Source: Psychrobacillus psychrodurans (GTDB lineage Bacteria; Bacillota; Bacilli; Bacillales_A; Planococcaceae). Taken from it: 64,000 bases of DNA. The number at the start of each line of letters is the position of its first letter. Within the stretch, counting starts at the first letter, position 1. Where the stretch lies: NCBI GenBank assembly GCA_900114885.1, contig FOUN01000002.1:248001-312000 (forward strand), read 5' to 3'. The position numbers and the translations under genes are program-made. This document shows, piece after piece, positions 16,817 through 24,979 of the stretch. The notes beneath the pieces were generated by a model. That model did not search any database, had not been told where the DNA came from, and saw only the letters and a program-made list of their open reading frames with translations.

Positions 16817-18679
16817 GTGAGTTCTATCGCAAAGAAAAAGGGCTTTGGCGCAACTTTATGGGACTATTTAACAACGGTAGACCATAAAAAAATCGCAATC
16901 CTTTACCTTGCTGCCGGCAGTTTGTTCTTCGTAATCGGTGGTATCGAGGCAATGCTTATTCGTATTCAATTAGCACAACCAGATAATGATTTTGTAAGTG
17001 CTGGTCTTTTTAACGAAATTATTACAATGCATGGTACAACCATGATATTCCTTGCAGCCATGCCTATATTATTTGGATTTATGAACGCAGTCATGCCTCT
17101 TCAAATTGGCGCACGTGACGTAGCGTTTCCATTTCTAAATGCGCTTGGTTTTTGGTTATTCTTGTTTGGTGGTATTTTCCTTAACCTATCTTGGTTTATG
17201 GGTGGAGCACCTGATGCAGGATGGACTTCTTATGCATCATTATCATTAGCATCACCTGGTCATGGTATTGACTTTTATGCACTTGGGCTACAAATATCCG
17301 GTGCTGGTACTTATATAGGGGGTATTAACTTCCTAGTAACAATTATTAATATGCGCGCTCCAGGTATGACGTACATGCGTATGCCATTGTTTACTTGGAC
17401 TACATTTGTAGCTAGTGCATTAATATTATTTGCATTCCCACCACTTACTATTGGATTATTCTTCTTAATCTTTGACCGTATGTTTGGTGGTAACTTCTTT
17501 GATCATACAATGGGTGGTAATACAATTATCTGGGAGCATTTATTCTGGATTTTCGGGCATCCTGAAGTGTATATCTTAATACTACCTGCTTTTGGTATAT
17601 TCTCAGAAATATTCGCTTTGTTCTCGCGTAAACGTTTATTTGGCTACTCATCTATGGTCTTTGCAACCGTATTAATCGGTTTCCTAGGATTCATGGTTTG
17701 GGCTCACCATATGTTTACAGTTGGTTTAGGACCAACAGCTAATGCGATTTTCGCAGTTGCTACTATGGCAATCGCTGTTCCAACAGGTATGAAAATCTTT
17801 AACTGGCTGCTTACAATTTGGGGTGGTAGCATTAAAGTCACAACTCCAATGCTATATGCATTAGGTTTCATCCCTTCATTCGTAGCAGGTGGGGTAACTG
17901 GTATTATGCAAGCAGCAGCACCGCTTGATTACCAATTACATGATTCGTACTTTATCGTTGCCCATTTCCATTATGTAATCGTTGGAGGGGTAGTGCTAGC
18001 AATTCTAGCAGCGGTACATTTATATTGGCCGTTAATGTTCAATCAAATGTTAAATGAAACGTTAGGTAAATGGACATTCTGGTTCTTCTTTATTGGTTTC
18101 CATTGTACGTTCTTTATACAGCATTTCTTAGGACTTATGGGTATGCCTCGTCGCGTATTTACTTTCGGAGCAAACCAAGGTTGGGATACTTTCAACTTAA
18201 TCAGTTCTGCAGGTGCTGCACTCATGGCAATTGGTGTAATTATACTAGTAATTAACATCATAATTACAGTTGTTAAAAACGTTCCTGTTGGTAATGACCC
18301 TTGGGAAGACGGACGTACTTTGGAGTGGGCTATTCCACAACCAGTTCCGTTTTATAACTTTAAACAAACTCCACTTGTTCGTGGTTTAGACACTTTCTGG
18401 ATTGAAAAACAAGAAGGTAACAAAGAAGGTATGACATATGCAGAACCAGTTTCTGATATCCATATGCCTAACAATTCTTTCATTCCTTTTGTTATGACGA
18501 TTGGTTTGTTCATCGCAGCTTTTGGAGCACTATACAATGGTGAAAAAGATTGGGCAATTCCAGTATTAGTACTAGGTTTAGCAATTACACTTGGTTCTAT
18601 GGCTGTTCGTTCGATTAAAGACGATCATGGTTTTCATATTCACAAAGAAGATTTAATGAATGATGAAGGGGGTAAATAA
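16817..18679 (+). CDS. ctaD: Cytochrome caa3 oxidase subunit I CtaD
   Basis: A 620-residue heme-copper oxidase subunit with about 14 helices. Metal ligands are visible: the first heme a His in ITMHGTTM, the CuB/Tyr cross-link region [14 protein letters not shown], the CuB pair in WAHHMFTVG and the heme a3/a pair in [10 protein letters not shown]. The start is GTG 16817, 8 nt after GGGAGG; an upstream in-frame ATG overlaps that site. It is followed by ctaE after 2 nt, so the two are translationally close. Confidence 0.95.
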   Translation: MSSIAKKKGFGATLWDYLTTVDHKKIAILYLAAGSLFFVIGGIEAMLIRIQLAQPDNDFVSAGLFNEIITMHGTTMIFLAAMPILFGFMNAVMPLQIGARDVAFPFLNALGFWLFLFGGIFLNLSWFMGGAPDAGWTSYASLSLASPGHGIDFYALGLQISGAGTYIGGINFLVTIINMRAPGMTYMRMPLFTWTTFVASALILFAFPPLTIGLFFLIFDRMFGGNFFDHTMGGNTIIWEHLFWIFGHPEVYILILPAFGIFSEIFALFSRKRLFGYSSMVFATVLIGFLGFMVWAHHMFTVGLGPTANAIFAVATMAIAVPTGMKIFNWLLTIWGGSIKVTTPMLYALGFIPSFVAGGVTGIMQAAAPLDYQLHDSYFIVAHFHYVIVGGVVLAILAAVHLYWPLMFNQMLNETLGKWTFWFFFIGFHCTFFIQHFLGLMGMPRRVFTFGANQGWDTFNLISSAGAALMAIGVIILVINIIITVVKNVPVGNDPWEDGRTLEWAIPQPVPFYNFKQTPLVRGLDTFWIEKQEGNKEGMTYAEPVSDIHMPNNSFIPFVMTIGLFIAAFGALYNGEKDWAIPVLVLGLAITLGSMAVRSIKDDHGFHIHKEDLMNDEGGK

Positions 18680-18681
18680 TT

Positions 18682-19308
18682 ATGGACTTTAATAAAAAGT
18701 ACACCCCACAAACTTGGCCAGATCATCCTGAGCAAGTTACTTTAGAAGGTAAGAATAAATTTTTAGGCTTTTGGTTATTCCTAGGTGGAGAGACTGTACT
18801 ATTTGCAAGTTTGTTTGCTACTTATTTAGCGTTAAAAAACAAAGGTCCAAGTGGTATGACTTTCTCAACTGAAACACTTTTTGAATTACCGTTAGTATTT
18901 GTTATGACGATGTTACTATTAACTTCTTCATTAACAAGTGTGTACGCAATGTATCACATGAAAAATCACAATTTTAGAGGTATGCAAACTTGGTTGGCTA
19001 TAACTGTTCTTTTAGGATTAGCTTTCTTAGGCTTAGAGATTTATGAGTTTAACCACTATGTGCATTTAGGTTTTACTTATGGTCAAAGTGCTTTTTCATC
19101 TTCATTCTTTACGCTTGTAGGTACTCATGGATTGCACGTAGTAATTGGATTGGGATGGATTATTCTATTAATGTTACGTAATGCAAAACGTGGATTTAGT
19201 TTGTATAATGCACCAAAATATTATACTGCTTCTCTATACTGGCATTTTATTGATGTAGTGTGGGTATTCATCTTTACAGTAGTATACTTGATGGGAGTTG
19301 TTGGTTAA
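18682..19308 (+). CDS. ctaE: Cytochrome caa3 oxidase subunit III CtaE
   Basis: A 208-residue subunit with five membrane helices. The first begins with KFLGFWLFLGGETVLFASLFATY, and GTHGLHVVIGLGW and YWHFIDVVWVFIF form the conserved C-terminal helices. It binds subunit I in the caa3 complex. GAAGGGGG precedes the ATG inside the end of ctaD. ctaF starts one base after the ctaE stop. Confidence 0.95.
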   Translation: MDFNKKYTPQTWPDHPEQVTLEGKNKFLGFWLFLGGETVLFASLFATYLALKNKGPSGMTFSTETLFELPLVFVMTMLLLTSSLTSVYAMYHMKNHNFRGMQTWLAITVLLGLAFLGLEIYEFNHYVHLGFTYGQSAFSSSFFTLVGTHGLHVVIGLGWIILLMLRNAKRGFSLYNAPKYYTASLYWHFIDVVWVFIFTVVYLMGVVG

Positions 19309-19309
19309 T

Positions 19310-19645
19310 ATGTCACACGACGCTCAAGTTTATGTGAGATCACAAACAGAATTTGAATATATTAAGCAAAAACGTAAAAAAGATATGCGTAACCAAGTTA
19401 CAACTTTTGCGATTATGATATTCTTAACATTAATTGCTTTTACTACTGTAGCTGCTGGTTTTTCCGTATATTTAATAGTTCCAGTTATTTTATTGCTTGC
19501 AGCAATTCAAGTAGTTTTACAACTGTACTACTTCATGCATATGAGTGAAAAAAATCATCAGGTAGCTGCATTTTTCTTGTACAGTGCTTGTTTGATAGCT
19601 TTCACTTTCATCTTAACTTTCCTTACAATTATTTGGTGGGGTTAA
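19310..19645 (+). CDS. ctaF: Cytochrome caa3 oxidase subunit IV CtaF
   Basis: A 111-residue protein with three membrane helices and the YYFMHMSEKNH segment of small type IVB subunits. The ATG at 19310 is preferred over an upstream TTG that overlaps the ctaE end. It closes the ctaBCDEF transcription unit, and a strong terminator begins 8 nt after the stop. Confidence 0.9.
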   Translation: MSHDAQVYVRSQTEFEYIKQKRKKDMRNQVTTFAIMIFLTLIAFTTVAAGFSVYLIVPVILLLAAIQVVLQLYYFMHMSEKNHQVAAFFLYSACLIAFTFILTFLTIIWWG

Positions 19646-19652
19646 ACAATTT

Positions 19653-19689
19653 AAAGCCGAGACAAAGTTAAACACTTTGTCTCGGCTTT
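19653..19689 (+). terminator. Terminator of ctaBCDEF
   Basis: A perfect 15-bp stem (AAAGCCGAGACAAAG with its complement) with a 7-nt loop and a T-run. One of the strongest terminators in the window. Confidence 0.93.
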
Positions 19690-19837
19690 TTTTATAGAAT
19701 AAGGAAGTTTATAATCTTTTGACATACAAAATAGATTGGAAAAACTCGGAGGAAGAAATTATTAGTAATTGTGTTGTTTGGAAATTTTTTAAAGTTGAAG
19801 GATGTATCTTTAAATTCTAAATGTCATAGTTCGTTCA

Positions 19838-19866
19838 TTGAAGTTATTGGGCTCGACCTATATAAT
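19838..19866 (+). promoter_or_regulatory. Candidate sigma-A promoter of ctaG
   Basis: TTGAAG and TATAAT are separated by exactly 17 bp and lie 26 nt before the ctaG start, after the ctaF terminator. Confidence 0.7.
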
Positions 19867-19891
19867 AAAGGAAGTTACCTAAAAAGGAGCG

Positions 19892-20812
19892 ATGATTTCT
19901 ATGCCTTTAAGTATATTTGGATTCCAAGCAATGTGGAGCCCAGTGATGATTGGAGTAATAGTATTTCTAACTATTTTATATTTTTTAATAACAGTCAAAT
20001 GGAGAAATGACTTTAAAGTATCCGAGCCGTTGAAAATGAAAGAGGCTGTTTACTTTTTAGTAGGTATTGTACTTTTATATATTGTAAAAGGTTCTCCAGT
20101 GGATTTAATGGCACATATTATGTTCTCATTTCATATGGTCCAGATGGCACTTTTACTATTATTAATTCCGCCGCTTTTAATGAAAGGGATACCATGGTGG
20201 GTATGGAAAGTTGTCATAGAATTACCTGTGGTACGTAAGGTTTTTCCAGTTTTAACAAAGCCATTACTTTCACTAATTGTCTTCTCAGGGTTGTTCTCGT
20301 TTTACCATATTCCTTTGTTTTTCGATTATATCAAATTGGATGAAGGATTACATGGAACGTACACGTTTATTCTATTCCTGTCAGCACTTTTCATGTGGTG
20401 GTCGATCATAGAGATAAAAGGAATTACTGGACGTTTACACGGTTTGAAAAAGATAGGATTCATTATAGGAAGTGCAGTTTTAATAACTCCAGCATGTGCG
20501 CTGATTATATTCACTGGAACACCATTGTACGATACGTACACAAATTCGGAATCTTGGTTAAAAGCGATGGAGCTATGTGTTCCAGCAAGTACATTAGCGG
20601 GACTATCATTAAGTGGACCTGAATTATTTTCCAATATGACACCTATCGCAGATCAGCAATTGGGTGGAATACTGATGAAAATTGTACAAGAGATTATATA
20701 TGCAGTATTCTTAATGTCCATTTTCTTCAAATGGTATAAAAATGAGCAGGACAACGCAGAAGAAATTACGCAAAAAGCTCTAGATGATTTAAAAGTACAG
20801 GCTAGACTATAG
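19892..20812 (+). CDS. ctaG: Cytochrome c oxidase assembly factor CtaG
   Basis: A 306-residue membrane protein with about seven helices that belongs to the Gram-positive CtaG family, needed for active caa3 oxidase (copper-centre maturation). Typical segments are HIMFSFHMVQMALLLLLIPPLL and the C-terminal DQQLGGILMKIVQEI. The start is uncertain: ATG 19892 is 2 nt and ATG 19901 is 11 nt from an AAGGAG site. It has its own promoter and is followed by the DUF420 gene. Confidence 0.9.
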   Translation: MISMPLSIFGFQAMWSPVMIGVIVFLTILYFLITVKWRNDFKVSEPLKMKEAVYFLVGIVLLYIVKGSPVDLMAHIMFSFHMVQMALLLLLIPPLLMKGIPWWVWKVVIELPVVRKVFPVLTKPLLSLIVFSGLFSFYHIPLFFDYIKLDEGLHGTYTFILFLSALFMWWSIIEIKGITGRLHGLKKIGFIIGSAVLITPACALIIFTGTPLYDTYTNSESWLKAMELCVPASTLAGLSLSGPELFSNMTPIADQQLGGILMKIVQEIIYAVFLMSIFFKWYKNEQDNAEEITQKALDDLKVQARL

Positions 20813-20843
20813 TCTTAATATAGTGATTTGAGGAGAATGATTG

Positions 20844-21305
20844 ATGAATTTACCAGTTCTACCAACAATAAGTACATTTTTTATCGTGTTAAGTGCTATC
20901 TTAGTAGCAATTGGTTGGGCATTCATAAAACAAAAGAAAATTGAAGCCCACAAAAAAACGATGACTGCAGCCGCAATTTCAGCTTTAATATTTTTCATCA
21001 TCTATGCATCACGAACTATTTTCATTGGTAATACAGCTTTTGGTGGACCAGCCGATATTAAAATTTACTATACAATCTTTTTAATATTTCATATTACATT
21101 AGCAACGACAGGTGCATTTTTTGGTTTGGTAACTCTATATCTAGGATATAAAAATAATATCCAAAAGCATCGTAAAATTGGACCAATCACAAGTGTGATA
21201 TGGTTTTTAGTTGCAATAACAGGAGTTGCTGTCTACTTATTGCTATATGTATTTTATACAGGTGGAGAAACTACATCGGTTATCAAAGCAATAATAGGTG
21301 GATAA
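20844..21305 (+). CDS. ctaM: DUF420 protein, CtaM/YozB-like oxidase assembly factor
   Basis: A 153-residue protein with four membrane helices and conserved histidines in KKIEAHKKTMTAA, FLIFHITLATTGAFFG and IQKHRKIGPITS. This is the DUF420 family: YozB in B. subtilis, and CtaM in S. aureus, which is needed for aa3 oxidase. Its place directly behind ctaG supports that role. GAGGAG precedes it; ATG 20844 or TTG 20841 are both possible starts. Confidence 0.85.
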   Translation: MNLPVLPTISTFFIVLSAILVAIGWAFIKQKKIEAHKKTMTAAAISALIFFIIYASRTIFIGNTAFGGPADIKIYYTIFLIFHITLATTGAFFGLVTLYLGYKNNIQKHRKIGPITSVIWFLVAITGVAVYLLLYVFYTGGETTSVIKAIIGG

Positions 21306-21310
21306 AAAGA

Positions 21311-21355
21311 AAAGCCAATACTCTATTGGAATCATTCCAAAAGAGTATAGGCTTT
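21311..21355. terminator. Terminator between ctaG-ctaM and the convergent AI-2E gene
   Basis: AAAGCC-AATACTCT pairs with AGAGTAT-AGGCTTT, with a TTGGAATCATTCCAA inverted repeat at the tip and T-run beyond. Likely bidirectional. Confidence 0.85.
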
Positions 21356-21365
21356 TTATAATCGT

Positions 21366-22430
21366 TTAAATTTTAAAATTTAGTTTAAGCATTCCAGATT
21401 CTTTAGCAGTAATAAAAATAATAACTACAAGAGGGCCTATCATAAACCCAATGAAACCAAATAGCTTTGCTCCTATAAACATGGCTATTAAAATTGCAAG
21501 GGGGGATATTCCCATCTGAGAACCCATTAACTTAGGTTCTATAGCTCTGCGTATCACTAGAAGCACAACTGCCAATATAGTTAACTTAGTTCCCAATACC
21601 ATGTCACCTGTTAGATAATGATAAATAGCCCAAGGTGCTAATACAGCAATGGAACCCAATATCGGGATAATATCGATTATCCAAATAACAATAGCCATTA
21701 TTAAAGCATATTTTGGCGTGATAATAAGTAATAGGCCAATGAATGATACCCCCAAAATAATAAAACTAGCTATAATTTGGGCTTTCATAAAACCAATAGC
21801 TACTTTCTTTATGTTAGAAAACATAAAACGTACTTTACCAGCTGTGTTATCTGATAAATAATGAAAAAATTTAAGCTGTAAATTCTGTAAATCTAACATA
21901 AATAAAAAAAGGGCAATAATAAACACTATAAAACTAACTAAAAAGTTCGGTATATTCGTTAAAAGTGTAGAAATATTATTGTAACTAAGTATATCTAGTA
22001 GGGCATCTCTCATACTTTCTAATGTAGCATCAAATTTACTTTGAATCGATACGACAACTTCCGTAGGGAGACCTTCTGTGTATTTAAATATGTTGTTTTG
22101 CATGTTAATCCATAATCCGGTCCAGTTATTAATATATGTAGGAATGGTCTGAGAGATGTGAATAAGCTGGCTAATTAGTTTGGTAATTACCAAGTATAAT
22201 AGTCCGGAAATGACGATAATAAAAAGAACAAAGTTAGTTATGACAGCAGGTTTACGCTTCCATTTAAATGTTTTTTGAGTGAACTTTACGACAGGTTCCA
22301 TAATGATAGCTGTAAGTAAAGCGAGTATAATTGGAATGGAAACAGGAAGGATAAATATTGTTAATAATAAGAGTATAAAGACAAGAACAATATATTTTAT
22401 ATATTCTTTTTTAAAAAAATTTAAGACCAT
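21366..22430 (-). CDS. AI-2E family transporter
   Basis: A 354-residue protein with about eight hydrophobic segments and the PF01594-type architecture: two N-terminal helices, a soluble loop of about 90 residues (about 70-160) and a C-terminal bundle with VIWIIDIIPILGS and GAKLFGFIGFMIGPL. Members include TqsA (AI-2 export), YtvI and Na+/H+ antiporter-like proteins. The substrate cannot be inferred. GGAGCG precedes the ATG. It lies downstream of yugN on the same strand, with a terminator between them. It is not part of the B. subtilis cta-ylb junction. Confidence 0.85.
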   Translation of the reverse strand: MVLNFFKKEYIKYIVLVFILLLLTIFILPVSIPIILALLTAIIMEPVVKFTQKTFKWKRKPAVITNFVLFIIVISGLLYLVITKLISQLIHISQTIPTYINNWTGLWINMQNNIFKYTEGLPTEVVVSIQSKFDATLESMRDALLDILSYNNISTLLTNIPNFLVSFIVFIIALFLFMLDLQNLQLKFFHYLSDNTAGKVRFMFSNIKKVAIGFMKAQIIASFIILGVSFIGLLLIITPKYALIMAIVIWIIDIIPILGSIAVLAPWAIYHYLTGDMVLGTKLTILAVVLLVIRRAIEPKLMGSQMGISPLAILIAMFIGAKLFGFIGFMIGPLVVIIFITAKESGMLKLNFKI

Positions 22431-22491
22431 TATACGCTCCTTTCTTGTCGTTTATTAACAGTATAGACAAGTTCCTAATTTTTGAACAGAA

Positions 22492-22522
22492 AAAACGCAA
22501 GAGAATTAAACTCTTGCGTTTT
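22492..22522 (-). terminator. Terminator of yugN
   Basis: A perfect 12-bp stem (AAAACGCAAGAG with its complement) with a 7-nt loop. The A-run at 22489-22495 gives a T-run on the minus strand, matching yugN transcription. Confidence 0.88.
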
Positions 22523-22533
22523 AGGATTTCCTA

Positions 22534-22899
22534 TTAAGCATGAATTTCAAAAGCAGCTAACTCTGCTCTTACAGCAGCTAATGTTTGATCACAAGATTTT
22601 AGGAGATGCTTTGGGAAAACTTCATTTTCGCCATATTCAACACCATGTGGATAATAATGTTTTCCTATAACCGGTTTTAAAAGTGTAATATTTGCATCGT
22701 GTGCCCCTACATCACCATCTTTTGTGAAACCAAATACTCGAAGATAAAATGTACCTTCTTTTATAACATACTTTTTATCATAAGTAACACGTTCGTAATC
22801 CCATTGACCTGCACGAACTAAACCTTGCTTTTTCATAAGGTCATCTAATATATTTAGATCAATGACAGTGTTTTCTATACCAGTGTTTTCGAAATACAT
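22534..22899 (-). CDS. yugN: YugN-like family protein
   Basis: A 121-residue protein with the YugN-like pattern: an N-terminal TVIDLNILDDLMKKQGLVRAGQWDYERVTYD, then KEGTFYLRVFGF, and HYYPHGVEYGENEVFP near residue 85. The function is unknown. The start is ATG 22899, with GAAGGAGG 7 nt upstream. An open frame continues upstream to 23340, but this extension lies opposite ylbC and has no homology, so it was rejected. Confidence 0.85.
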   Translation of the reverse strand: MYFENTGIENTVIDLNILDDLMKKQGLVRAGQWDYERVTYDKKYVIKEGTFYLRVFGFTKDGDVGAHDANITLLKPVIGKHYYPHGVEYGENEVFPKHLLKSCDQTLAAVRAELAAFEIHA

Positions 22900-22986
22900 T
22901 GAATTGTCCTCCTTCACGTTCATATTCCAAATAGAATCTGTTCCTATTAATATTAATTCAAATTTGATAATGTTGCAATGGTAACA

Positions 22987-23016
22987 TTGTGTCTTTCTAG
23001 TTAACCTTGGTATACT
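22987..23016 (+). promoter_or_regulatory. Candidate promoter of ylbC
   Basis: TTGTGT and TATACT are 18 bp apart, 34 nt before the ylbC start. The minus-10 is good and the minus-35 weak. Confidence 0.4.
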
Positions 23017-23050
23017 AGGAGAAATGGTGGAAGAGTTAGGAGAAGAAGTT

Positions 23051-24139
23051 ATGATGAATAATCTAATACGTATTGTTATTGCTATAGCTATAGTACTAGT
23101 GATATTTATATATTTTGATAATCCTGTACATGAAAATGAGCTCATTACTGGCTCAAATAATACAGGGCAGGTAATTCCAAACTCTTCAACAGAAATGGTG
23201 GAAGTTGAGACCGCATTTACACGTCCCAAGGAAGGAGTTTCAACATTAGTAGGAGGTTCGACCCAAGCGGTTATTGAGTTATTAGGGAAACCTACTCGGA
23301 CCGAACCATCAGCATTTGGATATGAGTGGTGGGTATACAATCAGTCTCTTAAAACTTATTTGTTAATTGGAGTAGAAGGAGATAAAGTAACCCAAGCCTT
23401 TGCTGCTGGAGATAACGTAGAGGTCGCACCTTATAAAATTGGGCAAGACGTAGATGAAATTTATCGTTTTACGTTAGTGCAATCTGAAATTTCATTTTCT
23501 ATAGATTCAAATACTTATACTTTTTCTCTTACGGAAGATGATATAGACAATAGAATATTAGTTCAGTTTGATAATTTATTTGCTATGCTATATATAGATT
23601 CGGAAAGTCGGCAGCTAGAAGCAGTTAGGTTTACAGACCCCAAAACTATTTTGCTGCATAAGCCTTATGATATTTTATATAACGGAATAATGGTAGAAAC
23701 AAAAACTCCTGATTCCCTCTTTCAAGCTGCGATAGACCGCGCAAATGAGCGTCAGGTATTTGAACTTACAAATGTATATCGTTATCGTAATAACCTTCGA
23801 TTACTAGTGTCTGATAATGAATTGCAAAATATTGCGATGGATAATAGTGAGGAAATGGCGAAAAATAATATTGTTGTCAATGAAAAGTTTGAAGTATCCA
23901 AGTTTAGTGATCAATTAAAAGAGTCATCAATTGAATTTTCTAGTGCCGCTGGAAATACAGCCGCTTTTTATTTTGATGCAGGAGAAGCCGTAAATGGTTG
24001 GATGAATTCTAATGATCATCGCGAGATCTTATTAGGTCAGGATTATACACATACTGGTATTGGGGTTTACGGTAGCTACTATACGCAAAACTTTATTGAA
24101 CGAACTGCTGTAAATAATTCCAAGGATATTCTTCAATAA
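23051..24139 (+). CDS. ylbC: YlbC, CAP-domain (SCP/PR1) protein with N-terminal CAP-associated domain
   Basis: A 362-residue protein with an uncleaved signal or anchor helix (about residues 4-22). A beta-rich CAP-associated domain follows (about 60-200; LVGGSTQAVIELLGKPTRTEPSAFG...WWVYN). The C-terminal CAP domain (about 235-360) contains LTNVYRYRNNLRLLVSDNELQNIAMDNSEEM and the NDHREILLGQDYTHTGIGV ending. It is probably exported and membrane-attached; the biochemical role is unknown. The start is ATG 23051, 8 nt after AGGAG; the ATG at 23024 lacks a site. It ends one base before the convergent aspartokinase stop. Confidence 0.85.
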   Translation: MMNNLIRIVIAIAIVLVIFIYFDNPVHENELITGSNNTGQVIPNSSTEMVEVETAFTRPKEGVSTLVGGSTQAVIELLGKPTRTEPSAFGYEWWVYNQSLKTYLLIGVEGDKVTQAFAAGDNVEVAPYKIGQDVDEIYRFTLVQSEISFSIDSNTYTFSLTEDDIDNRILVQFDNLFAMLYIDSESRQLEAVRFTDPKTILLHKPYDILYNGIMVETKTPDSLFQAAIDRANERQVFELTNVYRYRNNLRLLVSDNELQNIAMDNSEEMAKNNIVVNEKFEVSKFSDQLKESSIEFSSAAGNTAAFYFDAGEAVNGWMNSNDHREILLGQDYTHTGIGVYGSYYTQNFIERTAVNNSKDILQ

Positions 24140-24871
24140 TTAGTTAGAGATAAACGTTCCCTCGCTTTCCTGATACAAAGAGCGAATGTGCAAAGGGACT
24201 TGATGAAGAGCAGCAAATGTAGCTGCTCTTTTTTGTATGACTTCGACAGGTTCATCTATCTTCTCCTGAAGTTCCTCATAGGTCATAAAAGGTATCAGCT
24301 CCACATTTTTGCTTGTAGAAGGATCTGACGTCATGATACCAGGGACATCCTTGTAAAATTCAACTACGTCAGCACTTAAATAATATCCATAAACGACGGC
24401 GGTTAGATCACTCCCACCTCTTCCTAATGTAGTAAAATTGTGTGTACTTTCTGAGACACCTTGAAAACCTGGGACGATGACGCATTGGAAATTTTCAAAT
24501 GCTTGATGTACAGAGCTCATGTCTACTTTCTTAATAAGGGCATTTCCATACGTTTCGTTCGTTATGATGCCGGCATTTTTGCCATAAAGAAGGGTAGAAG
24601 ATACTCCTTCAGTTTTTAGTTCTGTTGATAATACAGAACTTGAGATCAACTCACCACATGCAGAGAGCAAATCTGTTTCAATGCTATTGTCGTTGATAGG
24701 AAGCAAATCTAAAAGAGTATCAGTTGCATAGGGTTTCCCCCTTCTTCCCATTGCCGAAACAACGACAAGCACGTTTTGATGGGTATTGATAGCTTGCTGG
24801 ATTCGTTGTATTACTAATTGTCTGTTCTGATGATTTTGCATGGCAATACCGCCAAATTTTTGAACAATCAT
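24140..24871 (-). CDS. Stand-alone aspartokinase catalytic domain (no ACT domain)
   Basis: A 243-residue amino acid kinase. KFGG at residues 5-8, VVVSAMGRRGKP (about 40), SACGELISS (about 75), the TTLGRGGSDLTA motif (about 160) and FYKDVPGIMTSDP (about 183) place it with aspartokinases, which phosphorylate aspartate at the head of the DAP, lysine, threonine and methionine pathways. Standard enzymes have 400 or more residues with two C-terminal ACT domains for feedback control. Here the protein ends after the kinase domain, so control by lysine or DAP is likely lost. ATG 24871 was chosen; a GTG at 24883 is possible. It diverges from the MurE-type ligase gene and abuts ylbC. Confidence 0.8.
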   Translation of the reverse strand: MIVQKFGGIAMQNHQNRQLVIQRIQQAINTHQNVLVVVSAMGRRGKPYATDTLLDLLPINDNSIETDLLSACGELISSSVLSTELKTEGVSSTLLYGKNAGIITNETYGNALIKKVDMSSVHQAFENFQCVIVPGFQGVSESTHNFTTLGRGGSDLTAVVYGYYLSADVVEFYKDVPGIMTSDPSTSKNVELIPFMTYEELQEKIDEPVEVIQKRAATFAALHQVPLHIRSLYQESEGTFISN

Positions 24872-24891
24872 AATCTCAACCACTCTATTCG

Positions 24892-24944
24892 TGACATTTC
24901 AAACACTCCGTTCATACGATACAGGGAATTCATTTTACTGTATG
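24892..24944. promoter_or_regulatory. Overlapping candidate mother-cell sigma promoters, aspartokinase / murE-like
   Basis: On the plus strand, TGACATT (24892-24898), a 14-bp spacer and CATACGAT (24913-24920) fit sigma-E (kmATATT, N14, CATACAHT) at 5 of 7 and 7 of 8 positions; CATACGATA also fits the sigma-K minus-10 CATAnnnTA. On the minus strand, CATACAGTA (24944-24936) fits the same minus-10 classes; its minus-35 is unclear (CACC 15 bp upstream would suit sigma-K). The two start sites would lie only a few bases apart, so the promoters should exclude one another. Confidence 0.45.
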
Positions 24945-24979
24945 CGATTTTACAAGAATGGTGTAGGGAGTGTGTTACT

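Noticed and set aside
22534-23340. Long minus-strand frame of 268 codons
   Set aside because: Only the part from 22899 matches YugN and has a ribosome binding site; the extension is antisense to ylbC.
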